From: an uncultured Campylobacterota bacterium | GTDB lineage: Bacteria > Campylobacterota > Campylobacteria > Campylobacterales > Sulfurovaceae | DNA: 64,000 nucleotides | Assembly (NCBI GenBank): GCA_937141405.1 | Contig: CAKZQQ010000005.1 | Location: forward strand, 496,001-560,000 | Reading direction: 5' to 3' | Part shown: piece after piece, positions 9,671 to 16,736 of the stretch | How positions within the stretch are numbered: position 1 is the stretch's first letter | How the letters are laid out: each line of letters starts with the position of its first letter | Position numbers and translations under genes: made by a program | The notes under the pieces: generated by a model | Seen by the model: the letters and a program-made list of their open reading frames with translations, nothing else | Databases searched by the model: none | What the model was told of the DNA's origin: nothing

Positions 9671-10587
9671 AAAAAGTTGCTATTAGTCTTGGTGATTTAA
9701 ACGGTATCGGCATAGAGATAGCACTGAAAGCACACGATAGCATCAAAGAACTCATCGAGCCAATCTACTGCATAGATCAAGCCATGCTCACCCAAGCGGC
9801 CAATCTCCTTGGGCTAGATATACCGGATGATTTTAATGCAACCCAAAATGTAGGAGAGTCTTTTGATATAAAAGCCGGGAGCATAGCAAAAGAGAGTGGC
9901 GCCTACAGCTTTTCTTCATTTAAAAAAGCGGTTACATTGGCGCAAAACGGCGAGGTGGATGCTATCTGCACCCTACCGATCAACAAAAAAGCTTGGGAGC
10001 TTGCGGGCGTTAGATATAAAGGACACACCGATGCACTCAGGGATTTTACCAAACAAGATGCCATAATGATGCTTGGCTGTACGAAGCTGTATGTTGCTCT
10101 TTTTACAGAACATATACCACTTCAAAATGTAGCTTCAAAAATAACAAAAGAGCGTCTTGTGACCTTTTTAAACAATCTTGCTAAAAGCATACATCCAAAA
10201 AGCAAAGTCGGTGTACTTGGACTCAATCCACACGCAGGAGATAATGGCGTTTTAGGAGAGGAAGAAAATAGTATCCGTCAAGCCATTAAAGAGGCAAATG
10301 AAATCATCGGAAAAATCTTCTATGATGAAGATATCCTCGTGCCTGATATCGCTTTTACTCCCCATATCAGAGAGCGTTACAGCCATCTAGTTGCTATGTA
10401 TCATGATCAAGGCTTAGCACCGCTAAAAGCACTCTATTTTGAAGAGAGCATCAATGTCTCTCTCAATCTTCCATTTTTACGCACATCGGTTGATCACGGT
10501 ACTGCTTTTGATATTGCTTACAAAAAAGAGAGGGAGCTCAATACAAAAAGTTATATAAATGCGATTCAATACATTGCGATGACGTAA
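9667..10587 (+). CDS. pdxA: 4-hydroxythreonine-4-phosphate dehydrogenase
   Basis: PdxA oxidises 4-phosphohydroxy-threonine; the product decarboxylates to the amino-acetone phosphate that PdxJ uses. The protein shows SLGDLNGIGIEI at the N-terminus, the metal and substrate regions GHTDAL and HIRERYSHLVAMYHDQGLAPLK, and the C-terminal DHGTAFDIA motif. The 306 residues are slightly short compared with enterobacterial PdxA but typical of Campylobacterota. It overlaps pdxJ by four bases. It is followed by a convergent small gene after 23 bases, with no clear terminator between them. Confidence 0.96.
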   Translation: MKKVAISLGDLNGIGIEIALKAHDSIKELIEPIYCIDQAMLTQAANLLGLDIPDDFNATQNVGESFDIKAGSIAKESGAYSFSSFKKAVTLAQNGEVDAICTLPINKKAWELAGVRYKGHTDALRDFTKQDAIMMLGCTKLYVALFTEHIPLQNVASKITKERLVTFLNNLAKSIHPKSKVGVLGLNPHAGDNGVLGEEENSIRQAIKEANEIIGKIFYDEDILVPDIAFTPHIRERYSHLVAMYHDQGLAPLKALYFEESINVSLNLPFLRTSVDHGTAFDIAYKKERELNTKSYINAIQYIAMT

Positions 10588-10610
10588 AAAATTTTAGGAT
10601 AAGAGGCTAC

Positions 10611-10832
10611 TTAAAACAACCCTTCGCCTTCTTCTTCTATCTCACACTCATCATTCATTCTCTCGCTCAACTCATCCTTGCATCTTTTGCAAAGATAACG
10701 GTATGTGCTCATATCATAATAGACATCATCACCTTCACAAAGACTCTCATAGCACTGCCCGCAAACATTGGTGACTCGAAGTAGTATCTCTTTTGTAGCC
10801 TTTTGCTCCACAAAACAATTTTCACCACCCAT
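10611..10832 (-). CDS. Small four-cysteine (zinc-ribbon-like) protein
   Basis: The 73-residue product has two CxxC pairs, CGQC and CKRC (residues 24-27 and 49-52 approximately), separated by a Tyr-rich segment, and ends in a very acidic tail (EIEEEGEG). This is the layout of a zinc-ribbon or treble-clef fragment, but I cannot assign a function. The ATG at 10832 shares its last base with the stop of the upstream TPR protein, which suggests translational coupling and a role linked to that protein. No signal peptide is present. Confidence 0.75.
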   Translation of the reverse strand: MGGENCFVEQKATKEILLRVTNVCGQCYESLCEGDDVYYDMSTYRYLCKRCKDELSERMNDECEIEEEGEGLF

Positions 10833-11476
10833 TACGCTTCCTTTGAGTCAATCTTATCTATCATCGCTTGCGCCTCTTGAAGTCCGTCGTCAAGCTCAAG
10901 TGCTTTTTGGTAGTTCTGCCTTGCTTCATCAAGCTTTCCAAGATCATAAAGTGTATTTGCATAATTGAAAAAATGAGGTGCATAGTGAGCATCTAAAGAG
11001 ATTGCCTGTTTATGAGTTTCTATTGCCTTATCATCTTCGCCCAATTTGTGATATGTATTTGCAAGTGAACCAAATGCAAGATCATTTTTAGGCTCAAGTG
11101 CAATAATCTTCTCATAATAGACAACGGCTTGATTAAAATCCTCTTCTTGAATCGATACAAACCCTGCTCTTTGGAGCACTTCAACATTATTCTCATCGAG
11201 AATTAATGCACTTAAAATTGCCTTTTTTGCATCTTCAAAATTTTCTTTAGCTAGAGAATCATCTGCCATCTCCAAGAGCTCATCAAGTCTACTTTTTTCC
11301 ACTTTTGGCTCAGTAAAAATCTTATCAGGACGGCTGATTCCGCCTATCTGTTCATCGGGTAATTTTGCCTCATAGTCGATGCCTCTTTTTGGATAATCTC
11401 CACTAAAAAGCTTTTTGAAAAATATATAAAAAATAGTAACTGCGATTAGAAAAAGTGCTATTTGTGAAATGCCCAT
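10832..11476 (-). CDS. Membrane-anchored TPR protein
   Basis: One N-terminal transmembrane segment (about residues 4-20, LFLIAVTIFYIFFKKLF) is followed by a basic and then acidic linker and four to five tetratricopeptide repeats from residue 70 onward, for example NDLAFGSLANTYHKLGEDDK and the next copy with HFFNYANTLYDLGKLDEA. TPR arrays mediate protein contacts, so it is probably an inner-membrane scaffold with a cytoplasmic TPR domain. Two adjacent ATG codons exist; GGGAG lies only two bases from the first and five from the second, so I use the second (214 residues). The partner may be the CxxC protein encoded immediately downstream. Confidence 0.8.
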   Translation of the reverse strand: MGISQIALFLIAVTIFYIFFKKLFSGDYPKRGIDYEAKLPDEQIGGISRPDKIFTEPKVEKSRLDELLEMADDSLAKENFEDAKKAILSALILDENNVEVLQRAGFVSIQEEDFNQAVVYYEKIIALEPKNDLAFGSLANTYHKLGEDDKAIETHKQAISLDAHYAPHFFNYANTLYDLGKLDEARQNYQKALELDDGLQEAQAMIDKIDSKEA

Positions 11477-11534
11477 CATGTCTCCCTAGAGTTATAGTTT
11501 ATCATAGAATATTTTTACTTAATTATAGAAATAT

Positions 11535-11795
11535 TTACATCTGTGAGGCCAATGTTGTAATCGCCTCTTCAAGCAAATCTCTACTTGCATATCGAAACTC
11601 TTTGACTTCACCATTTTTAAAATGAAGAAAAATGGCAAAAGCAACAAGCTCCACCTTATCTTTTGAGAGTTTATCAAACCACTCTAGGCTCACCTGTGTC
11701 GTCTCTTGAGCTACACCTGTAAAAACAATAGCAGCCGGATAGAGCCTTGTTATATCACCACTCTCTATCTTATAATCTTCAAGCTCTAAAATCAT
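11535..11795 (-). CDS. Conserved small protein of unknown function
   Basis: An 86-residue acidic protein without signal peptide or membrane segment; it looks like a small alpha/beta fold (strands such as YPAAIVFTG and VAFAIFLHF). I do not recognise a domain. The frame could start at a TTG at 11801, but the ATG at 11795 is more credible because a perfect TATAAT on the minus strand (11802-11807) ends six bases before it. That spacing places the transcription start at or next to the ATG, so the message is probably leaderless; no ribosome site can fit in the gap. It is divergent from yqeY. Confidence 0.65.
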   Translation of the reverse strand: MILELEDYKIESGDITRLYPAAIVFTGVAQETTQVSLEWFDKLSKDKVELVAFAIFLHFKNGEVKEFRYASRDLLEEAITTLASQM

Positions 11796-11801
11796 AGTCA
11801 A

Positions 11802-11807
11802 ATTATA
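11802..11807 (-). promoter_or_regulatory. -10 box giving a leaderless transcript
   Basis: TATAAT on the minus strand, with only six bases between it and the ATG at 11795. The plus-strand TATAAT of yqeY begins two bases away on the other strand, so the two promoters are back to back. Confidence 0.5.
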
Positions 11808-11808
11808 G

Positions 11809-11814
11809 TATAAT
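11809..11814 (+). promoter_or_regulatory. -10 box of yqeY
   Basis: TATAAT on the plus strand, 31 bases before the yqeY ATG, with CGGAGGG as ribosome site in the leader. It almost touches the opposite-strand -10 box at 11802-11807. Confidence 0.5.
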
Positions 11815-11845
11815 CAAATAAAATCAGAGATAGTCGGAGGGCTTT

Positions 11846-12289
11846 ATGAGCATTAAAGATGAATTAAAAGAGAAGATCAAAGAAGCAATGAGAAGTAAAG
11901 ATATTGCCACAAGAGATACACTTAGAAATATACAAACTATGATAAAGCAAATTGAAGTAGATGAACGGCGTGAAATTGACGATAACGAAGCGACAAAACT
12001 TATCATAAAATATGCAAAACAGAGACAAGAAGCGATGGCACAATTTGAGGCAGCCTCCAGAGATGATCTTGTGCAAAAGGAGCAACTTGAACTTGATATA
12101 CTGAGCGAGTATCTTCCGAAGCAATTAAGCGAGGAAGAGCTCAAAATAAAACTCAAAGAGATTGTCGCTGAACTCGGTGCAACATCCATGAAAGATATGG
12201 GTAAAATAATGGCTAAGGCAAAAGAGTTCTTTGGTAACAGTGCTGATGGGAGCACCATAAACAAAATAGTAAAAGAGTTATTGAGCTAA
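11846..12289 (+). CDS. yqeY: GatB/YqeY domain protein
   Basis: The 147-residue protein is a stand-alone YqeY: an N-terminal helical part (MSIKDELKEKIKEAMRSKD, DTLRNIQTMIKQIEVDERR) and a C-terminal YqeY tail (YLPKQLSEEELK, then ATSMKDMGKIMAKAKEF). The C-terminal part matches the tail domain of GatB that contacts tRNA in the amidotransferase, but the function of free YqeY proteins is not settled. GGAGGG precedes the ATG by five bases. Transcription probably starts from the TATAAT at 11809-11814. It stands alone between divergent and convergent neighbours. Confidence 0.92.
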   Translation: MSIKDELKEKIKEAMRSKDIATRDTLRNIQTMIKQIEVDERREIDDNEATKLIIKYAKQRQEAMAQFEAASRDDLVQKEQLELDILSEYLPKQLSEEELKIKLKEIVAELGATSMKDMGKIMAKAKEFFGNSADGSTINKIVKELLS

Positions 12290-12727
12290 AGGTATATTGT
12301 AATTTTATCAACTTCATAAAAAGTGGCTTGACATACCAAGGGGAAGCTTTAACATAACTCCCTATCTCGCTCTATTTGATTATTAAGTAAAAATTGGATT
12401 ATTTGTCGTTATGCTTCATGAGAAGAAACATCAATGTTGCAATAAGCGCAATAGATGCTACATAGACTAAAGACTCTTTCGCATCAAAAATTTTTGGAGA
12501 GCTATTTTCGCCGCTTTGTCTTTTTATCTGTTTTTTCACAAGGTCACCCCTTTCAGAATTACAAAACACACTCTATTTCTCTTTTAACACTTTTTTGTAT
12601 TAAGTTTATCTATATATTACACTACAGCATTAACCCAAAAATGGAATTAATATTAATCAATTTTAATATAATGAAACTTAAAATAATATTAATCTATATC
12701 AATTAATAAACAAATTGGTTATATATA
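12290..12727. other. 438-base intergenic region between yqeY and trpC
   Basis: This is the largest gap in the window. It contains the small 46-residue gene at 12399-12539. The stretch 12600-12727 is extremely AT-rich, with many TAT/ATA and TTAAT runs, and could hold promoters or a curved-DNA region, but no defined site stands out. A plus-strand frame at 12455-12706 is not credible because it is antisense to the small gene and of AT-biased composition. Nothing tRNA-like or hairpin-like with a T run was found. Confidence 0.6.
12399..12539 (-). CDS. 46-residue single-pass membrane protein (below usual gene-calling length)
   Basis: A GTG at 12539 opens a 46-codon frame ending TAA at 12399. A purine-rich AAAGGGGTGA site precedes the GTG. 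The product has a basic N-terminus (MKKQIKRQSG), a short linker ending FDAKES, a hydrophobic segment of about 18 residues (LVYVASIALIATLMFLLM) and a short charged tail KHNDK. This is the layout of a small membrane peptide that often associates with a larger complex. I do not recognise it. Codon use is like that of neighbouring genes. The gap around it holds no other credible gene on either strand. Confidence 0.5.
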   Translation of the reverse strand: MKKQIKRQSGENSSPKIFDAKESLVYVASIALIATLMFLLMKHNDK

Positions 12728-13531
12728 TTATATATTTATATTATATTTAAGCGATTTAAGTGCTGCGGTTATATCTTTTTGCCTCATAAAATGCTCCCCT
12801 ACCAAGAATGCATCTGCACCGATTTTAGAGAGTTCTACTACCGTTTCATGATCATGGATTCCACTCTCAGCAACGATAATTTTTCCATTTGGGATAAGTG
12901 GTATAAGCTGTTCACTCAAACTCATATCCATCTCAAATGTCTCAAGATTTCTATGATTGATACCTATGATATTGGCACCCGCAAACATCGCTTTTGTCAA
13001 ATCGCTCTTATCGTGAACTTCGACCAAAACCTCCAAGCCAAGATGAAGCGCATAATTGTAGAGCTCTTTAAGCTCTTTGCGACTCAATGCCGCTGCTATC
13101 AAAAGAACAAAATCTGCCCCATAAACTAAAGCTTCCAATAACTGATACCTATCGATGATAAAATCTTTTCTAAGCAAAGGTGGCTTCACATATCTTCTTA
13201 TATGAGCTAGATACTCGAGATTGCCTTTAAAATAGTGTGGCTCAGTGAGGACGGAAATGGCATCAGCACCTCCATCTTCGTACGCTTTTGCAATGTGTAG
13301 TGGATCAAAATCTTCCCTGATGATTCCTTTGCTAGGGCTTGCTTTTTTAACCTCAGCTATGATTCTATAGGGATTTTCAGGTGTAGATTTGAGTGCCGTT
13401 ATGACATCCTTTGGCATAAACGGATTGAAAGCGAGTGACCTTCCTAACCAATCTTCTGAGAACTCTTTTTTTCTCTTTTCGAGGTCATCTTTTGTTTTTT
13501 TGATTATCTCTTGCAGTATCTTTGGGGGCAT
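12728..13531 (-). CDS. trpC: Indole-3-glycerol phosphate synthase
   Basis: TrpC closes the indole ring in tryptophan synthesis from carboxyphenylamino-deoxyribulose phosphate. The TIM-barrel motifs are in place: [10 protein letters not shown] (substrate lysine and serine), [16 protein letters not shown]-like segment, [25 protein letters not shown] and AESGI followed by [10 protein letters not shown]. The length of 267 is normal. It is not next to other trp genes, which is common in Campylobacterota. It has its own TGG-TATAAT promoter at 13561-13566 in the 46-base gap after the TPR gene, and an AGAAGGAG ribosome site. Confidence 0.97.
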   Translation of the reverse strand: MPPKILQEIIKKTKDDLEKRKKEFSEDWLGRSLAFNPFMPKDVITALKSTPENPYRIIAEVKKASPSKGIIREDFDPLHIAKAYEDGGADAISVLTEPHYFKGNLEYLAHIRRYVKPPLLRKDFIIDRYQLLEALVYGADFVLLIAAALSRKELKELYNYALHLGLEVLVEVHDKSDLTKAMFAGANIIGINHRNLETFEMDMSLSEQLIPLIPNGKIIVAESGIHDHETVVELSKIGADAFLVGEHFMRQKDITAALKSLKYNINI

Positions 13532-13560
13532 AGATTCCCACTCCTTCTATTTTGCGTAAA

Positions 13561-13566
13561 ATTATA
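13561..13566 (-). promoter_or_regulatory. Extended -10 promoter of trpC
   Basis: TTGGTATAAT on the minus strand (TGG extension plus TATAAT) lies 30 bases before the trpC ATG. It falls in the short gap behind the upstream TPR gene, so trpC can be transcribed independently. No trp attenuator-like hairpins or leader peptide are visible. Confidence 0.5.
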
Positions 13567-13577
13567 CCAAGGGTTAC

Positions 13578-14849
13578 TTATTGGCTCTTTTTGGGCTCGC
13601 TATTTGCTGCTTTATGGCATTTTTGTATGATAGCCCAGTGTGATTCGACTTCAGGTTCATTCGTGCCTGCGATATCAACAACATGTTTCATAACTCTATA
13701 TGCCTTATCGCAATCATGCAATTTATAAAAACCCCAAGCTAAAGAGTCAAGGTAGTAGTAGTTGGTGATATCTTTAAAGACAGCCCGTTTGACAGCACTC
13801 AAACCTTTTTTAATCTCGATATCATTATCGATAAGGGTATAGCCATAATAGTTCAGGTAGATAGCATCACTCACACCAAGGTCAAATGCTTTTTCAAAGT
13901 TGCCTATCACACTCTCAATCATCGCTTTATCTTTTTTATCTTTTGCACCCTCATAAATCATAATTGCTTTTTGTGCGATCCACTGCGGGTTATGATCTTT
14001 CGCATAAAACTTATCTAAAAGAGCAATAGCCTTATCATATTGCTCATCTTGTTTATAGAGATCAAAAAGATAGGTTTCGCCAATCTCATTTTTCTCCAAA
14101 AATCTTATGGCACCTTTTATATCTTTTCGTATAAAATAGGCTTGCAAAACTTTTTGAAGATAGTGCTCTGTATTAAGATTTTTATAGAGATTTTTAGTCG
14201 TTGCTATGATGGCATCCACATTCATATCTTTAGCATAGAGATCAAGAAGCTCCAAGCTAACAACCTCACTAAAACCATAATGTTTCTCATGCTCTTTAAG
14301 TAGATTTATCGCTTTTTGTCTCTGCATGAGAGGGTCATTATAGAGCGATGCAATACGTGCTATGATTTCATCATTTTTACTCTTTTTATACACATCCTCT
14401 AAAAGCTCAAGAGCTCTGATTGGTTTTTTAAGATAGAGCCATGCATTGGATGCTATTTCCAAATCCAATACATTATCTGATTTTGACAACAATATCCCAA
14501 TCTCTTTTTCAGCCCTCGCATACATACCTTGCGTTAGATACAATGAGAGTATCAGCCTGTGTGATTCGATATCATTTGGATTTTTCTTAATCCACCGCTC
14601 TAGTTCATTTAAATTTTCCTCGATATCTTTAGAGGCCATAAGTGAGAGAGATATCTTTTTAAACAGAAACTGTTTTGAGCCTGTCTCTTTGTAGAGCTTA
14701 TCAAAGATAGCATAACTCTCATTTGGTTCATTTCTTTGAGCATGCCAAAGAGCCCGCATGATAAGTTCATCTTCATTTGCAATCTTGCTATTTTCACCGC
14801 CAAAAAGGAGTGAAAGCGTAAAAATAGACAATAAAAATAGTTGTTTCAT
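13578..14849 (-). CDS. Exported TPR-type helical repeat protein
   Basis: A Sec signal peptide (MKQLFLLSIFTLSLLFGG) without a lipobox cysteine is followed by about 400 residues of helix-turn-helix repeats with TPR-like spacing, for example IESHRLILSLYLTQGMYARA and HNPQWIAQKAIMIYEGAKD. The protein is therefore probably periplasmic and works as a binding scaffold; the partner is unknown. The ATG at 14849 overlaps the stop of the YkgJ-like gene by four bases (ATGA); an in-frame codon five residues earlier is less likely. As I recall, the equivalent Campylobacter gene next to trpC is annotated as a lipoprotein, but no lipobox is seen here. Length 423. Confidence 0.85.
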   Translation of the reverse strand: MKQLFLLSIFTLSLLFGGENSKIANEDELIMRALWHAQRNEPNESYAIFDKLYKETGSKQFLFKKISLSLMASKDIEENLNELERWIKKNPNDIESHRLILSLYLTQGMYARAEKEIGILLSKSDNVLDLEIASNAWLYLKKPIRALELLEDVYKKSKNDEIIARIASLYNDPLMQRQKAINLLKEHEKHYGFSEVVSLELLDLYAKDMNVDAIIATTKNLYKNLNTEHYLQKVLQAYFIRKDIKGAIRFLEKNEIGETYLFDLYKQDEQYDKAIALLDKFYAKDHNPQWIAQKAIMIYEGAKDKKDKAMIESVIGNFEKAFDLGVSDAIYLNYYGYTLIDNDIEIKKGLSAVKRAVFKDITNYYYLDSLAWGFYKLHDCDKAYRVMKHVVDIAGTNEPEVESHWAIIQKCHKAANSEPKKSQ

Positions 14850-15217
14850 ATGATTCCCGGACACTGATTTCTTACCTCGTCTTTATCATTTTTAAATTGT
14901 TGCCAAAAAGGAAATGTTCTGCACTGATTGGGTCTTACATCGTAGATACTGCAACGATTGATTGACTCATCAAAAAATATACATGCATAGTCATCTTCAC
15001 TCAATTGTTTTTCCAATAACGAATACCTATGGCCGACCTTTTTAAGATATATTATAGCAAAATCCTCCAAACTGATAGATAATTTTTTTGCTATATTTTC
15101 CATCTCTTGATACTTTACCCAGATATATCCGCTCTCTCCTCTACAGCAATAGCCTCCACAGCTATCACACTTTGAGGCGTCAAAGCAAAAATCATACCCC
15201 TCTTCACTAATGATCAC
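14846..15217 (-). CDS. YkgJ-family cysteine-cluster protein
   Basis: The 123-residue protein has the family arrangement of conserved cysteines: CDSCGGYCC near residues 17-25, then CIFF, RCSIYDVRPNQCRTFPFW and a final CPG. These eight-cysteine proteins are thought to bind a metal, zinc or an iron-sulfur cluster; no enzymatic role is established. There is no signal peptide. The start overlaps the end of the methyltransferase gene by 11 bases and the stop overlaps the TPR gene, so three genes form a tight operon. Confidence 0.88.
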   Translation of the reverse strand: MIISEEGYDFCFDASKCDSCGGYCCRGESGYIWVKYQEMENIAKKLSISLEDFAIIYLKKVGHRYSLLEKQLSEDDYACIFFDESINRCSIYDVRPNQCRTFPFWQQFKNDKDEVRNQCPGII

Positions 15218-15917
15218 AATACTCCTTTTTTGCTTTTATACTATGTATCTTAGCATATCCAAAAGCCTCTTTTGCCTCTTGAAGATAATTGTTATCTTCA
15301 CCAAAAACGATAAAAGGCGACTCAACTTTAGTGGCTGATTTTGAATTGTGCCGACAAGCCAAAAAGACCAATTTTGAATCTCTATCTTTCTTTGAATGCA
15401 CAAATCGTATATGCTCAGCTCTGAGATGATACTTTTCAAGCAGACTCAACAAAGGAGGTATCTGTTTAGCATCATAACAAAAAAAGAATCTCCCCTTTGG
15501 CTTGAGTACTTTATGCACTTTGGCGATAAAATCTTCTAGTGGCATATGCGATGCGTGCCTTGATATCTCGATATTTTCATCAAAACTTTTTGTAGTACCT
15601 GTGGCATAAAAAGGAGGGTTTGAGACGACTATGTCAAACTTTCTATCCTCTTTAAGATCAAAAAAATCTTGATGCAGTGCCTCGACATCCAATGTGTTGA
15701 TGCTATAATTTATCTCTGCAAAGTCGATCATAGAACTCTGCTTATCAACAATATGTGCTTTGATGTCAAATTCTCTTGAGAGCACCAAGCCGACCACTCC
15801 GACTCCACAGCCCACATCAAGCATCTCGCCTTTTGGTTGAAATTTTGAGATAAAATGTATCAAGAAAATGGAATCACTATTGAAAGAATAACCACAATCA
15901 GACTGATAAACTATCAA
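15207..15917 (-). CDS. TrmN6/YfiC-like SAM-dependent methyltransferase
   Basis: This is a class I N6-adenine-type methyltransferase resembling the enzyme that methylates A37 of tRNA-Val in E. coli. Motif I is LDVGCGVGVVGL, and the catalytic N6-adenine motif NPPF is followed by YATG. The start YQSDCGYSFNSDSIFL matches the family N-terminus. The frame is open 22 codons further upstream, but I select the TTG at 15917, with AAAGGTG upstream and a TAAAAT box at 15938-15943; this gives 236 residues. It heads the operon with the YkgJ-like and TPR genes. The substrate is inferred from family resemblance. Confidence 0.85.
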   Translation of the reverse strand: MIVYQSDCGYSFNSDSIFLIHFISKFQPKGEMLDVGCGVGVVGLVLSREFDIKAHIVDKQSSMIDFAEINYSINTLDVEALHQDFFDLKEDRKFDIVVSNPPFYATGTTKSFDENIEISRHASHMPLEDFIAKVHKVLKPKGRFFFCYDAKQIPPLLSLLEKYHLRAEHIRFVHSKKDRDSKLVFLACRHNSKSATKVESPFIVFGEDNNYLQEAKEAFGYAKIHSIKAKKEYCDH

Positions 15918-15933
15918 AAAAGCACCTTTTTTA

Positions 15934-15961
15934 TTGAATTTTACAACAAAATTAGTATAAT
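15934..15961 (+). promoter_or_regulatory. Sigma-70-type promoter of bpt, predicted leaderless
   Basis: TTGAAT (15934-15939), 16-base spacer, then TATAAT (15956-15961). The ATG of bpt begins at 15969, only seven bases after the -10 box. Transcription would start at or within a base of the ATG, and no ribosome site exists in the short interval. Confidence 0.55.
15938..15943 (-). promoter_or_regulatory. -10 box of the methyltransferase operon
   Basis: TAAAAT on the minus strand, 21 bases before the TTG start at 15917. It lies inside the spacer of the opposite-strand bpt promoter, so the two divergent promoters physically overlap. Confidence 0.35.
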
Positions 15962-15968
15962 CGCGTTT

Positions 15969-16736
15969 ATGAATCCAAAACAAGACTCTAGATTGACACC
16001 GCCATCGACAGAATTTTCTATGTTGGACTATGAGTGTTCTTACTTACCCGGTAAAATTGTTAGAATGCACTATAGATATGTTTTTCAACCAAATAAAACA
16101 TTTCTCTCTGCTGTTATCAAAAGAGGTTGGAGAAGATTTGGAAAATTCTACTTTCATCCTGTTTGCGAAGGTTGCTATGAGTGCAAGAGTCTCCGCATTG
16201 ATGCAGATAACTTTACCCCAACTAAGAGTCAAAAGAAATCACAAAATAGAAACAAAGATACGCAAATAGTCATACAAAAACCAAGCATGACCAAACATCA
16301 TATCGAGCTTTACAATCGCTACCACCAATACAAGCAAGGCAGCAACGGATGGCGATATAAGGCGATAAGCTTTAGAGAATACTATGAAAACTTTGTTGAT
16401 GGCGCAGGTGATTTTGGAAGAGAAGTGCTCTACTATAGAGACGATAAACTCATCGGTGTTGATCTTATAGATATCATAGATGACGGAATCAGCTCTATAT
16501 ACTGCTATTATGACCCTGAGTATAGCCGTTACTCTCTTGGCACATTTTCACTACTCTATCAAGTAGAGTTGGCTCGTCAAATGCACTTGCGTTGGATATA
16601 TCTCGGGTATTGGGTTGAGGGGTGCAAGTCATTTGCATACAAAACAAACTACAATCCACAAGAGATACTCGATAACTTCCCGCCGCTAGAAAATAAACCG
16701 GAGTGGCGAGAGGCTAAAATCTCCGATCAAAACTAA
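15969..16736 (+). CDS. bpt: Aspartate/glutamate leucyltransferase (Bpt, N-end rule)
   Basis: Bpt transfers leucine from Leu-tRNA to proteins with N-terminal Asp or Glu, marking them for ClpS/ClpAP-type degradation. The start region ECSYLPGKIVRMHYRYVF and the cysteine motif FHPVCEGCYECKSLR are family hallmarks; later segments YYRDDKLIGVDLID and CYYDPEYSRYSLGTFSLLYQ match the acyltransferase fold. The frame extends 38 codons upstream, but the ATG at 15969 gives the usual N-terminus (255 residues). It sits seven bases after a TATAAT, implying a leaderless message. Its 3' end overlaps the convergent Slam-like gene by 23 bases. Confidence 0.92.
   Translation: MNPKQDSRLTPPSTEFSMLDYECSYLPGKIVRMHYRYVFQPNKTFLSAVIKRGWRRFGKFYFHPVCEGCYECKSLRIDADNFTPTKSQKKSQNRNKDTQIVIQKPSMTKHHIELYNRYHQYKQGSNGWRYKAISFREYYENFVDGAGDFGREVLYYRDDKLIGVDLIDIIDDGISSIYCYYDPEYSRYSLGTFSLLYQVELARQMHLRWIYLGYWVEGCKSFAYKTNYNPQEILDNFPPLENKPEWREAKISDQN

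Noticed and set aside
12455-12706. An 83-codon plus-strand frame in the yqeY-trpC gap
   Set aside because: It is antisense to the better-supported 46-residue gene, has no ribosome site and runs into very AT-rich sequence.
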